In this document: one piece after another, positions 7,086-14,502 of the stretch
How positions within the stretch are numbered: position 1 is the first letter of the stretch
How the letters are laid out: each line of letters begins with the position of its first letter
From: a virus
IMG/VR virus record: IMGVR_UViG_3300027865_000015
Location: 1-42,371 of that record
Direction: 5' to 3' (one strand)
DNA: 42,371 nucleotides
The notes under the pieces: generated by a model
Databases searched by the model: none
Told to the model about the DNA's origin: nothing
What the model saw: only the letters and a program-made list of their open reading frames with translations
Position numbers and translations under genes: made by a program

Positions 7086-7987
7086 TGGCTAAATGGACAA
7101 AGGAAGAAGAAGGTAATTTGAGGGTTGCGATAGGTCAATTTTACAATAACTGGGAAATGGTAAGTGGTTTTGTCGGAACAAAGAGCGCTGATTCCTGCGA
7201 GAAAAAGGCTAGGCGTGAAGGCTGGAAGGCTAATGTTAATGCAGTATTTGAATGCAAGGCTGAACTTGGAGTTGTAGAAATAGAGAGGAAGCCCTATGAA
7301 GAGAAGCTGTATTTGCCGAATGAAGACAAGAACGTACTTGTATTTTCCTGCACTCATATACCGTTTGAACGTCCAGGCTACCTTGAGTTTCTACAAAAAA
7401 TTAAGAAGAAGTATAACTGCAAGAGGATTATCTGCAACGGCGATTTAGTGGACGAACATGGGCTAAGTTTTCATGACCATGATCCTGACGGATATAGTGC
7501 TGGGTTAGAGGGTAGCGTAGCCAAGAGGACGCTAAAGTCATGGATTAAGGCGTTCCCTGAGATGGTGCTAGTAATCGGAAACCATGATGCTAGGCCGATG
7601 CGTGTAGCTCGTAAAAGCGGGATACCGAATAGGGCAATAAAGACACTAAACGAGATGTGGGATTTGCCGGATAGCTGGCAATGGGCGTTTAAAATTCAGT
7701 TAAACGGTGTTATATATAAGCATGGTGGTGGCGGGAAATATCCGTACGCCAACGCCGCCTATAACCACTCAATGTCCTGTGTAACCTCTCATGCACATAG
7801 CGTTATGGGGATATCTTACCATGCTAACGAAGAAAAGAAATGGTGGGGCATGGGGATAGGTTCAGGACTGAATGATAAGACATATGCAATGGAGTATGGT
7901 AGGGATTTTGATAGAAAAAGTATTATAGGTTGTGGTGTTGTATTAAATCAAGGTAAGACACCAATACTAGAGCTAATGGATTTATAG
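7085..7987 (+). CDS. Metallophosphoesterase with N-terminal Myb/SANT-like domain
   Basis: Residues 1-47 (KWTKEEEGNLR, NNWEMVSGFVGTKSADSCEKKARREGW) look like a Myb/SANT-type three-helix domain with spaced tryptophans. Residues 84-250 are a calcineurin-like phosphoesterase: CTH at 89-91 replaces the usual D-x-H, GD at 119-120, GNHD at 165-168, KHG at 212-214 and SHAH at 235-238. Thus most metal ligands are present, but the first aspartate is a cysteine or shifted. It may be a DNA- or RNA-directed phosphatase or nuclease. The fusion points to nucleic-acid targeting, which is inference. Confidence 0.75.
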   Translation: MAKWTKEEEGNLRVAIGQFYNNWEMVSGFVGTKSADSCEKKARREGWKANVNAVFECKAELGVVEIERKPYEEKLYLPNEDKNVLVFSCTHIPFERPGYLEFLQKIKKKYNCKRIICNGDLVDEHGLSFHDHDPDGYSAGLEGSVAKRTLKSWIKAFPEMVLVIGNHDARPMRVARKSGIPNRAIKTLNEMWDLPDSWQWAFKIQLNGVIYKHGGGGKYPYANAAYNHSMSCVTSHAHSVMGISYHANEEKKWWGMGIGSGLNDKTYAMEYGRDFDRKSIIGCGVVLNQGKTPILELMDL

Positions 7988-8016
7988 GAAGGAGTTATCG
8001 TAAAGGATAACTTACA
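7987..8016 (+). promoter_or_regulatory. Split ribosome binding site closed by a hairpin
   Basis: GGAAGGAG at 7987-7994 is too far (about 22 bases) from the ATG at 8017. Between them AGTTATC (7993-7999) and GATAACT (8006-8012) form a perfect 7-bp stem with a 6-base loop. Folding would bring the site to a normal distance from the ATG, leaving TACA as spacer. A weaker AAAGG lies in the loop and 3' stem. The arrangement resembles the known hairpin-spaced sites of phage T4 genes 25 and 38. Confidence 0.6.
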
Positions 8017-8781
8017 ATGACTAAATTAATAAATACAAGTAAATTACCAAACCTAGTATACGAAGGCATTAAGGCTGTTAGTGGGCAATACGATGTAGAC
8101 ACTACAGATATAGATACAATAAGTACCACTACGTTAATAGGCGATCCATTACAAAGAATACTAACTGCTAGATACGGTAAAAACATAGAAATAGATTCTG
8201 CCAAGAATTGGTATTCAGTACAAGGAACTGCATACCATACTGTAATAGAATCGGTTGTTGCCAATAATCCCGAATACATCACAGAGCAGAGAATAACAAC
8301 GGAAATAGACGGAAAGAAAATAACGGGTAAGCCAGATATATTCCACATACCAACGCAAAAATTAATAGACCTGAAAACCAGCAAGGCCGGTAGTTTCTGC
8401 TATAATCCAAATGGTAAACCTGAATATATACTGCAACAGAATATATACAAATATTTGATAGAAAAGTCCTGGGGGATTAAGGTGAACGCAGTAAGATTGT
8501 TGTATATGTTCCCAGATTTTGATAAAAGAAAGATTAAACCAGGTGGTAAGTACCCAGTGAAACCAGCACTGGAAATACCTGTTGAAATCATGACCAATGA
8601 AGAAATAGAAAAATATATAAAAGAGCGTATTGCGATACACAAGAAAGCTGATAATTTAGAAGAAGAGAAGATACCTAGATGTGAAGATTTGTGGAACGGG
8701 TTAAGATGTAAGGAATATTGTAGCGTGAGTACGGTTTGTCCGTATCACATAAAGGAAATGTCAGATGAAAAAAAGAAATAA
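8017..8781 (+). CDS. Cas4/RecB-like PD-(D/E)XK nuclease with Fe-S cysteines
   Basis: The 254-residue protein carries the nuclease core: GTAYH at 70-74, GKPD with D107, LIDLKTSK with D118 and K120, and the Q-x-x-x-Y motif of the RecB/Cas4 group at 140-144. Four cysteines (222, 231, 235, 241) near the C-terminus are placed like the iron-sulfur ligands of Cas4 and AddB, except that all four are C-terminal. Likely role: exonuclease making single-stranded ends for the annealing protein at 6107-6925. No CRISPR array is present, so it is not a CRISPR adaptation protein here. Confidence 0.8.
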   Translation: MTKLINTSKLPNLVYEGIKAVSGQYDVDTTDIDTISTTTLIGDPLQRILTARYGKNIEIDSAKNWYSVQGTAYHTVIESVVANNPEYITEQRITTEIDGKKITGKPDIFHIPTQKLIDLKTSKAGSFCYNPNGKPEYILQQNIYKYLIEKSWGIKVNAVRLLYMFPDFDKRKIKPGGKYPVKPALEIPVEIMTNEEIEKYIKERIAIHKKADNLEEEKIPRCEDLWNGLRCKEYCSVSTVCPYHIKEMSDEKKK

Positions 8782-9136
8782 AATAGTAAAACTATATGAT
8801 AGATTCCTACAGGCGCATATCTGGTGTACATGGGGTATGGATATTGATACACATGAAAAATTGATCAGCAAGGAACTTGGAACTAAATATGACTCAACAA
8901 TTAACCGAAACATTCATGGGTACTGTAGCTTCCATGAGAATATACATGGACAACAATTAACAATAATATACGTAAAAAAAGAGGGTGATATGTATACTTT
9001 TATTCACGAGGTTACACATGCCATATTTGATATATTCCTAGATCGTGAAATTCCTATCGGGAAGGGTACGGAAGAATGTTTTGCATACTATATTGAATAT
9101 ATATATAGGGAATTAATTGGAGGATTAGTACAATGA
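8765..9136 (+). CDS. Putative HExxH zinc metalloprotein
   Basis: The 123-residue product has HEVTH at 81-85 and a possible third ligand in GTEECFAYYIEYIYREL (E103 or E104), the spacing expected of a small zincin. There is no signal peptide or propeptide, so it would act in the cytoplasm. Similar minimal HExxH proteins occur in phages, with unknown substrates. It overlaps both neighbours. Confidence 0.65.
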   Translation: MKKRNKIVKLYDRFLQAHIWCTWGMDIDTHEKLISKELGTKYDSTINRNIHGYCSFHENIHGQQLTIIYVKKEGDMYTFIHEVTHAIFDIFLDREIPIGKGTEECFAYYIEYIYRELIGGLVQ

Positions 9137-9495
9137 CATACTTGAAGCAAATAAGAAAATATTGCCTACATTGCTGCCTGGGTAATAGCTATGAGGTCAG
9201 GCTATGCCAGGTAACTAAATGCACACTACATCCATATAGAAGTGGACACAAGAATAATGACGCAAAATACACTGCACTAAAATCAATAAGAAGAAAATGC
9301 CTAGATTGTGCAACATCGTCTGTATTGGTTAAGGAATGCTGGAATACTAAATGTCCACTATTTGAACTTAGATTTGGTAAGAATAAGAAGAGGTCAATAA
9401 AAAATCCGACAGAAAAGCAAATTAAGCAGAGGGAGGAGGCGCTAAGGATGGCACAAAGGATGGCATACCAGAGTCACCGCATTCGCTACGGATAG
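9133..9495 (+). CDS. Cys-rich zinc-binding protein with duplicated motif
   Basis: Two copies of IRxxCLxCxxxxxxxVxxCxxxxCxLxxxRxGxxK occur at about residues 7-39 and 51-84. Each has four cysteines placed to bind zinc. The basic tail suggests nucleic-acid contact. This arrangement is a known small-protein family in phages and bacteria, usually of unknown function. ATGA overlap with the previous gene. Confidence 0.7.
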   Translation: MTYLKQIRKYCLHCCLGNSYEVRLCQVTKCTLHPYRSGHKNNDAKYTALKSIRRKCLDCATSSVLVKECWNTKCPLFELRFGKNKKRSIKNPTEKQIKQREEALRMAQRMAYQSHRIRYG

Positions 9496-9584
9496 CGACC
9501 CAGGGGCCGATCCGAGACCATGGGGGATAATTTGGTATAAATGTATGGGTCTGAATAAATAATTACGTGAAATGGAGAATAATC

Positions 9585-9953
9585 ATGGCAGAAAAAAAAT
9601 CAAACTGGGTGAGAACGATAAGGCGAAAGAACGTATCTATGGCTATATTTGAGAATGAATGGGAGGATCGGAAATATCTTGGGTTTAAGTTTCAGAAATC
9701 ATACAGAAATAAGCAGACTAAGCAATGGGTGAATACTGATAACTTTGATGATGGATCGTTACCTGATTTGCTAGTATTAATACAGAGTTACCTGACAACA
9801 ACAGTAACAGAAATGAAGAAAGGTGACAAGAAGGGGGTCGCTGCCCAGGGTGGTGCAATTGAAGGGGGGGGCGCTGGTGCGATAACCAAGGAGCAAGTAG
9901 AAGAGGTATTTAGTGAGGGTGGAGAGCCTACTGAGGGGCCACCAAAATTCTAA
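9585..9953 (+). CDS. Small PC4/SSB-like candidate with acidic tail
   Basis: The ATG behind TGGAGAAT is chosen, giving 122 residues. The first 70 residues (VRTIRRKNVSMAIFENEW, YLGFKFQKSYRNKQTKQWVNTDNF, SLPDLLVLIQSYL) match a common small phage family that may have a PC4-like, single-strand DNA-binding fold. A Gly/Ala linker follows, coded partly by a run of eight G (9864-9871), then an acidic tail ending PPKF, reminiscent of SSB tails. It could replace the broken ssb at 40710-40916. That is inference. Confidence 0.55.
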   Translation: MAEKKSNWVRTIRRKNVSMAIFENEWEDRKYLGFKFQKSYRNKQTKQWVNTDNFDDGSLPDLLVLIQSYLTTTVTEMKKGDKKGVAAQGGAIEGGGAGAITKEQVEEVFSEGGEPTEGPPKF

Positions 9954-9966
9954 GGAGGCAATGATA

Positions 9967-10035
9967 ATGGAAATATTGGCAGAACTAATAAGGAATCAAA
10001 TAAACGAAGATGGGTTGATGGAGAATTATACATGA
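9967..10035 (+). CDS. Very short coupled reading frame, 22 aa
   Basis: ATG eight bases after AAGGAGG; the product is MEILAELIRNQINEDGLMENYT. Its stop overlaps the next ATG (ATGA). It may serve mainly to couple translation of the downstream membrane protein, which has no good site of its own. Confidence 0.4.
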   Translation: MEILAELIRNQINEDGLMENYT

Positions 10036-10298
10036 TTGCTGGCGTACCTGTTTCAGATAATTCCTGGTGTCATATACTAATAGGTGTAATATTTCATCTA
10101 ATAGGTGATAGATTTGGCAAAGAGGGCAGGGTGGTTGGTGCATTGCTACTTATTCAGGTTGGGATAGTGAAAGAGTTTTACGATAGCCTATTCCCTGGAT
10201 GGTATGCAGATATATGGGATATAGCGTATTCTATACTAGGGTTAGCGATAGGTATAATAATATGCTGGGTAATAAGTTTAATTAAAAGGGAGGGTTGA
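10032..10298 (+). CDS. Small membrane protein
   Basis: The 88-residue product has two or three membrane segments (about 13-26, 32-48 and 62-84). The loop KEFYDSLFPGWYADIWDIAYSILGLAIG resembles the E-x-x-D ... D-x-x-D-x-x-G-x-x-x-G pattern of small VanZ/YfiM-type phage membrane proteins. Function unknown. Confidence 0.6.
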   Translation: MIAGVPVSDNSWCHILIGVIFHLIGDRFGKEGRVVGALLLIQVGIVKEFYDSLFPGWYADIWDIAYSILGLAIGIIICWVISLIKREG

Positions 10299-10300
10299 TT

Positions 10301-10789
10301 ATGAAAATTGGAGATGCAGTTCATTGCGATGATTGTGAAATAAATTTCGTATCAAACAAGGATTTATGGAGCAACCTTTCATGCCCTAAATGTGGTAAGG
10401 GCGGATTTGCTTTTTGTATAGGGCCAAGAGTGAATGGTAGTTATGTGGGTTTTGCCGAAGGTGTCTTACAGGAAACACACGAATTATCAGGCACCAAGCA
10501 CGACAACGGCAAATCCAGGGTAGATTTAATAGAGCCTTGTTTCATGCTTGGAATGGGTCACGTTCTTCAATTTGGTGCAGAAAAATACGGTGAAGATAAC
10601 TGGCGTTCAGGTATAAAAGTACGTAGGAATATAGGGGCAGCAATGAGACATATACTCTCGTATCTTCATGGTCAGGATAAGGATGGGGAATCAGGACTGA
10701 GTCATTTATTTCATGCAGCAGTTGATTTAATGTTTGCACATTGGACGGTATGTAATAAGGGAGAGTTTGATGATAGATATAAGGATTAA
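10301..10789 (+). CDS. dATP/dGTP diphosphohydrolase-like protein (DUF5664) with zinc ribbon
   Basis: The start is the ATG behind GGGAGGG (162 residues). An N-terminal zinc ribbon has C9, C12, C28 and C31. Residues 66-147 (KHDNGKSRVDLI, FGAEKYGEDNWRSG, AAMRHILSYLHGQDKDGESGLSHLFHAAVDLMF) match the phage DUF5664 family, an all-alpha nucleotide pyrophosphohydrolase fold. Members hydrolyse deoxypurine triphosphates. It could shape the dNTP pool. No PurZ-type gene is present, so a diaminopurine genome is not indicated. Confidence 0.75.
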   Translation: MKIGDAVHCDDCEINFVSNKDLWSNLSCPKCGKGGFAFCIGPRVNGSYVGFAEGVLQETHELSGTKHDNGKSRVDLIEPCFMLGMGHVLQFGAEKYGEDNWRSGIKVRRNIGAAMRHILSYLHGQDKDGESGLSHLFHAAVDLMFAHWTVCNKGEFDDRYKD

Positions 10790-10922
10790 GGATGTATTTG
10801 CAATAGTAGGAATAATTATATTATTAGTAATCTTGTTATTTGTATTAGTAAGCACAGATCCGTTACATTCAGGGGGTGATGAGATTGGAGAAGGTATTTC
10901 CAACTTGTGTAGTAATATTTAG
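10770..10922 (+). CDS. Single-span membrane protein, 50 aa
   Basis: ATG behind GGGAGAG. A strongly hydrophobic span covers residues 9-25 (VFAIVGIIILLVILLFVLV), followed by a polar tail. It overlaps the genes on both sides. Function unknown. Confidence 0.55.
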   Translation: MIDIRIKDVFAIVGIIILLVILLFVLVSTDPLHSGGDEIGEGISNLCSNI

Positions 10923-11016
10923 TTTATTATCTGCACTAACTTTTGCGGATTTAGATTGGAGAAAGGCGGTAGCATGGAGCTGTGTAGCAATATTGGGATT
11001 TGTATCAACATGGTAG
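10879..11016 (+). CDS. Small membrane protein with DWRKAVAW motif, 45 aa
   Basis: ATG directly after AGGGGGTG. The product has two short hydrophobic segments joined by FADLDWRKAVAW. From memory, the DWRxAxxWxxAAxL pattern is typical of a small conserved phage membrane protein of unknown role. Its frame differs from that of the preceding gene, which it overlaps. Confidence 0.55.
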   Translation: MRLEKVFPTCVVIFSLLSALTFADLDWRKAVAWSCVAILGFVSTW

Positions 11017-11028
11017 GAGGTGAAGGTA

Positions 11029-11325
11029 ATGCCACATATTGAAGGTAAGAGAATACTAGAAGAACGTGCAGTATTTGCACTAACTGAAAATTCAATTAAA
11101 CCAGATGGTAAGCTAAATTATGTATTAGTACGACTATTTGTTGAAACTATATTAAAACAGAAAATGTCATACAATAAAACAAAGGAATATATAGGTGAAT
11201 TAACCGAGGCGGCGGCATACATTAGGCATAGGTGGCTTGTCCATAATTACGAGAGAGAGAAAAGTGACTTAAATGGCGATGTATTTGGTATATGGGATGA
11301 GGAAAAGGGAGGATACAATGGGTAG
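11029..11325 (+). CDS. DUF6899-like protein
   Basis: ATG six bases after AGGAGGTGA (98 residues). The pattern MPHIEGKRI, DGKLNYVLVRLFVETIL, MSYNKTKEYIGELTEAAAYIRHRWLVHNYEREKSDLNGDVF fits a very common small phage family (DUF6899, from memory) of unknown function. Confidence 0.7.
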   Translation: MPHIEGKRILEERAVFALTENSIKPDGKLNYVLVRLFVETILKQKMSYNKTKEYIGELTEAAAYIRHRWLVHNYEREKSDLNGDVFGIWDEEKGGYNG

Positions 11326-11836
11326 AAAACGTAAACGCAGTGTATATTTGGCGGGAAGTATGGGTGCCAAGCGAAATCGGGGCAGAACCTGGAGGCGTAA
11401 TATTACACCATTCCTTGACAAAATAGGGTTCGCGGTAGACGATCCATGTGTATTCGAGGAGCAATACTGGCGTGAACTTATACGCAGCTACGGTGCGAAC
11501 ACGATGAATGAGCTAAAGATAACACAACCAAGTGCCTATATGGAAATTATGGAAGGTATAGAATTGAAGGATTTGGCAGCAATAAGAAAATGTACTGACG
11601 TTATATTCTATATAGATAAGCAGGTATTTATGAGTGATGGTACAATAATGGAACTACAATACGCATGTAAACTAAAGAAGAAGCTCTGGTTCATGATTAA
11701 GATGCCAAGGATCAGTATACCAGGTTGGTCTGCGTGGAGAATATCTAGGCACGGGTTCGATAAGGGTAGGGCGTTTTACGACATGAAGGATCTGAGGGCA
11801 GCTATTAAAGTAGATATTTTGAAGGGTGGTAAATAA
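11318..11836 (+). CDS. Nucleoside 2-deoxyribosyltransferase-like protein
   Basis: ATG behind AGGGAGG (172 residues). The Rossmann-like core shows VYLAGSM at 9-15, a TWR at 24-26, CTDVIFYID at 92-100 and SDGTIMELQYA at 106-116, where E112 would be the nucleophile. This is the layout of nucleoside deoxyribosyltransferases and related N-glycosidases. It may salvage nucleosides, or cleave a nucleotide signal. Substrate unknown. Confidence 0.7.
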   Translation: MGRKRKRSVYLAGSMGAKRNRGRTWRRNITPFLDKIGFAVDDPCVFEEQYWRELIRSYGANTMNELKITQPSAYMEIMEGIELKDLAAIRKCTDVIFYIDKQVFMSDGTIMELQYACKLKKKLWFMIKMPRISIPGWSAWRISRHGFDKGRAFYDMKDLRAAIKVDILKGGK

Positions 11837-11864
11837 TTATGGGAATGAATGAGGAGTAGTGAAA

Positions 11865-12284
11865 ATGATACCAATTAGAGTGCAAGGCGTAATTTTACAT
11901 CCGAAGCTATATGCTGTATTATCTTTTTTTGAGGAATATGGGATAGGGTTTAAGGTTAATAGTGGGCCGCGTAGTATAGCTAAACACATTAAGATATACA
12001 AGGAATTGTACGGTGATGACTGGGTAAAGAAGATCCCTTGGTTAAGCAAGCACCTACCTACGCATCACTCACCATTCCTACGGGCAGTAGATATAAGGAT
12101 AATAATAGATGAAGGACTAAGGGGTATTACATTCACATCGATATTGAAAGATTTTCGGATATTCATAGAATCGTTAGATATACCAGTTGGGTTAGGTGTT
12201 GGAAAAGGTTGGGTACATATAGACGTAAGGGAAAGGAGGCAGGGCACAAAGACGTGTATTACGGAATGGCCCTATAATTACTAA
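11865..12284 (+). CDS. M15-type (D-Ala-D-Ala carboxypeptidase-like) peptidase
   Basis: The second ATG, eight bases after GAGGAG, is preferred (139 residues). NSGPRS at 32-37, HHSPFLRAVDIR (H68, D76) and WVHIDVR (H118, D120) are placed like the zinc site of M15 peptidases, although the first histidine is one residue further from the aspartate than usual. Such domains cut peptidoglycan peptides and often serve as endolysins. It lies in the early/middle arm with no signal peptide, so a lysis role with the late holin candidate is plausible, not shown. Confidence 0.65.
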   Translation: MIPIRVQGVILHPKLYAVLSFFEEYGIGFKVNSGPRSIAKHIKIYKELYGDDWVKKIPWLSKHLPTHHSPFLRAVDIRIIIDEGLRGITFTSILKDFRIFIESLDIPVGLGVGKGWVHIDVRERRQGTKTCITEWPYNY

Positions 12285-13036
12285 TGTTATTAAGGATAAT
12301 GTCAGATTTGCATATGGAGTTTGGCGATTTTGATTTACCGGAATTGGAAACAGATAAAGATACTGTACTAATACTTGCCGGTGACACCAATGTCGGTATT
12401 AAGTCTCAGGAATGGATTTATAGCATAGCCAGTAGGTTCAGAAACGTCATATTCATAAATGGGAATCATGAATATTACAAAAATGATATTTTTGATGTTG
12501 ATAATGATATGGATGTTTTTACACATGATTTAGGTAACATATGTTTCTTGCAGAATAATGTATTATTATTAGAAAATACTATGTTTATCGGTACTACCTT
12601 ATGGACAGATATGAATAAATCAGATAAGGCAGTAATATATCAGGCATGGACAAGGATGAATGATTATGGATGCATAAGCCTTGCTAATAAGATGCTGGCT
12701 CCACAGGATACAATACGAATGAATGGCTATTCAGTTGAATGGTTAAACGGAATACGTGATGTACATAAAGATTGGAGGAAAGTATTAATCACTCATCATC
12801 TTCCAACATATAAAAGCATCAGTAAAACAATAGGTGACAGGCAGCTTGATCCATGCTATGCTAGTGACCTTGATGATTTGGTAGAGAAACTAAATCCTGT
12901 TGTAGCTATACATGGGCATACACATGAGAGCAAGGATTATATGCTTGGGAATACCAGGATAGTGTGTAATCCGAGGGGATATATCGGCTATGAAGTAAAT
13001 AAAGACTTTGATCCGAATTTAGTAATAGAAATATAA
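12284..13036 (+). CDS. Calcineurin-like metallophosphoesterase
   Basis: The 250-residue protein has the full metal site: SDLH 7-10, GD 33-34, GNHE 60-63, THH 170-172 and HGHTH 210-214. The central GTTLWTDM segment is typical of the bacterial and phage branch of this family. It begins on the stop of the peptidase gene (TAATG) and is followed after 57 bases by an RNA ligase. This order recalls the phosphatase and ligase domains of bacterial Pnkp, so an RNA-end phosphatase role is a reasonable hypothesis. Confidence 0.85.
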   Translation: MLLRIMSDLHMEFGDFDLPELETDKDTVLILAGDTNVGIKSQEWIYSIASRFRNVIFINGNHEYYKNDIFDVDNDMDVFTHDLGNICFLQNNVLLLENTMFIGTTLWTDMNKSDKAVIYQAWTRMNDYGCISLANKMLAPQDTIRMNGYSVEWLNGIRDVHKDWRKVLITHHLPTYKSISKTIGDRQLDPCYASDLDDLVEKLNPVVAIHGHTHESKDYMLGNTRIVCNPRGYIGYEVNKDFDPNLVIEI

Positions 13037-13049
13037 TATACCAAAATAG

Positions 13050-13065
13050 TTGGTCATATGACCAA
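13050..13065. promoter_or_regulatory. Perfect 16-bp palindrome
   Basis: TTGGTCATATGACCAA has full dyad symmetry and lies in the only intergenic gap around here, 28 bases before the GTG of the RNA ligase gene. No loop and no T-run, so it looks more like a protein-binding operator than a terminator. The protein is unknown. Confidence 0.5.
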
Positions 13066-13093
13066 GGATAACTACAATAAAAAGGAGTAAAAA

Positions 13094-13735
13094 GTGAAAA
13101 AATATCACAAGATCCAGACTGTATTCAAGCGTGATCCAGAAACCAATCACAAAACACTACTTAAGGGTGTATATTCAAGGCCAGAATTTGAGTACCTAAA
13201 GGATAATGATTGGACATTTACCGAGAAAGTTGATGGGACAAACATAAGAGTAATGTGGGATGGGCAAAATATAACATTCAACGGAAAGACAGATAACGCA
13301 CAAATGCCAGCCCAACTAGTAACTAAGCTACAGGAAAAATTCCTTACACAAGTGGAATTATTCAAGGAAACCTTTGGTGTAGAAGGTGGGGTGTGCTTAT
13401 ATGGCGAGGGCTATGGTGCAGGAATACAAAGAGGTGGAGGTAACTACAGGCAGGACAAGGATTTCGTTTTGTTCGATATAAAGATTGGTGATTTCTGGCT
13501 GCAAAGAAAAGATATCTTTGAGATATCATCTAAATTCAAAATAGATATAGTTCCAATAGTTGGAATTGGGCCACTGAGTGAAATGATTTCAACTGTCAGG
13601 AATGGTCTAAAATCTACATGGGGTGATTTTCCTGCCGAGGGATTAGTGGCTAGGCCAACTACGGAATTGCGGGCCAGGAACGGACAGCGTATAATAACAA
13701 AGTTGAAATGTAAAGATTTTGAAAGGGGTGAATAA
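13094..13735 (+). CDS. ATP-dependent RNA ligase (Rnl2-like family)
   Basis: GTG start behind AAGGAG (213 residues). Nucleotidyltransferase motifs are all visible: motif I EKVDGTN (K45 would be adenylated), III LYGEGYG 102-108, IIIa FVLFDIK 124-130, IV AEGLVAR 181-187, V TKLKCKDF 202-209. It is only the catalytic core, lacking a C-terminal domain, which fits small RNA ligases rather than DNA ligases. Likely role: sealing nicked RNA, for example tRNA cut by host anticodon nucleases. The phage also carries a tRNA gene. Confidence 0.85.
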   Translation: MKKYHKIQTVFKRDPETNHKTLLKGVYSRPEFEYLKDNDWTFTEKVDGTNIRVMWDGQNITFNGKTDNAQMPAQLVTKLQEKFLTQVELFKETFGVEGGVCLYGEGYGAGIQRGGGNYRQDKDFVLFDIKIGDFWLQRKDIFEISSKFKIDIVPIVGIGPLSEMISTVRNGLKSTWGDFPAEGLVARPTTELRARNGQRIITKLKCKDFERGE

Positions 13736-13737
13736 AA

Positions 13738-13896
13738 TTGGAAACATGTCCGAATTGCGGTAGCGTAATGCTACCAGTGCCACAGTCAGCAAAGAAGGGG
13801 GGATCGTTCTGCGTTAAATGTGGATATGAGGAACCGCCCTTGAATTATGATTTACTTGGATTTCTTGAAAATATAATGAAGGTAGGTGGTGAATAA
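13738..13896 (+). CDS. Zinc-ribbon protein, 52 aa
   Basis: TTG start behind AGGGGTG. CPNCG near the start and CVKCGYE about 20 residues later form a zinc ribbon; a short helical tail follows (LLGFLENIMKV). The stop overlaps the next ATG. Small DNA- or RNA-binding adaptor is likely but unproven. Confidence 0.6.
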   Translation: METCPNCGSVMLPVPQSAKKGGSFCVKCGYEEPPLNYDLLGFLENIMKVGGE

Positions 13897-14090
13897 TGAA
13901 ACAAAAAGCAACGATTGATGAGGACGGCGATCTATTTGCCAGGGGTAGGCCACAGGTATGTCCGACTAGTGATCCTAGAGGGAGATTTTGCAACAATAAA
14001 TGCGCCGCATTTATACAATTTAATTATAACGCAAAAGATTTTATTACACTAGCTTGTTTTCCACAAGATGTAACTTATGAATTAAAATAG
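13896..14090 (+). CDS. Small Cys-rich protein, 64 aa
   Basis: TAATG junction with the zinc ribbon gene. Pattern CPTSDPRGRFCNNKCAAF ... LACFPQDVTYEL has four cysteines in a compact layout that could bind metal. This small family recurs in phages from memory. Function unknown. Confidence 0.6.
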   Translation: MKQKATIDEDGDLFARGRPQVCPTSDPRGRFCNNKCAAFIQFNYNAKDFITLACFPQDVTYELK

Positions 14091-14106
14091 AAAGTAGGTG
14101 GTAATC

Positions 14107-14307
14107 ATGGATTTATTTCAAGAAATTTTCAACGAAACAAGGGTATACTTTAATGAAACTTGTCAAATGTGCTGTGACAAAACAATGACTCAATTCTTTA
14201 AAGACCTACTACATTATAGAGCTAGCTCGGTTGGGCTTTGGTGTACAGACAAGCCAGAAATAATACCAGAAAACATAAGACATTTGTTTTTTGAGCTAAA
14301 GAAATAG
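14107..14307 (+). CDS. Hypothetical protein, 66 aa
   Basis: ATG behind GTAGGTGG. The protein is acidic and aromatic-rich, with CQMCC in the middle (IFNETRVYFNETCQMCC, TQFFKDLLHYRASS). No family recognised. Confidence 0.55.
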   Translation: MDLFQEIFNETRVYFNETCQMCCDKTMTQFFKDLLHYRASSVGLWCTDKPEIIPENIRHLFFELKK

Positions 14308-14322
14308 ATAAGGAGTAGAATA

Positions 14323-14502
14323 ATGAACAGAAAACGCAAGGATGATGAAACGCATGAAAAGTATAAGGAAAACGAAAAAGTAGAACACTTTCATAAAGAA
14401 TTTGTTACAGCAGCTAGGTTAGTATATGACCCGAGGTTAAATGGGCCAAAGATAGGTAGCTTTAGGGATAAAAGTAATTATAAGAAAAGGAGAAAATCAT
14501 GA
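14323..14502 (+). CDS. Small highly charged protein, 59 aa
   Basis: ATG behind AAGGAG. The product is very rich in Lys, Glu, His and Arg (MNRKRKDDETHEKYKENEK ... NYKKRRKS), probably partly disordered. ATGA overlap with the next gene. Confidence 0.5.
   Translation: MNRKRKDDETHEKYKENEKVEHFHKEFVTAARLVYDPRLNGPKIGSFRDKSNYKKRRKS

Noticed and set aside
10301-10789. Diaminopurine (Z) genome pathway
   Set aside because: The diphosphohydrolase-like gene alone is not enough; no PurZ-like adenylosuccinate synthetase or special DNA polymerase is present.
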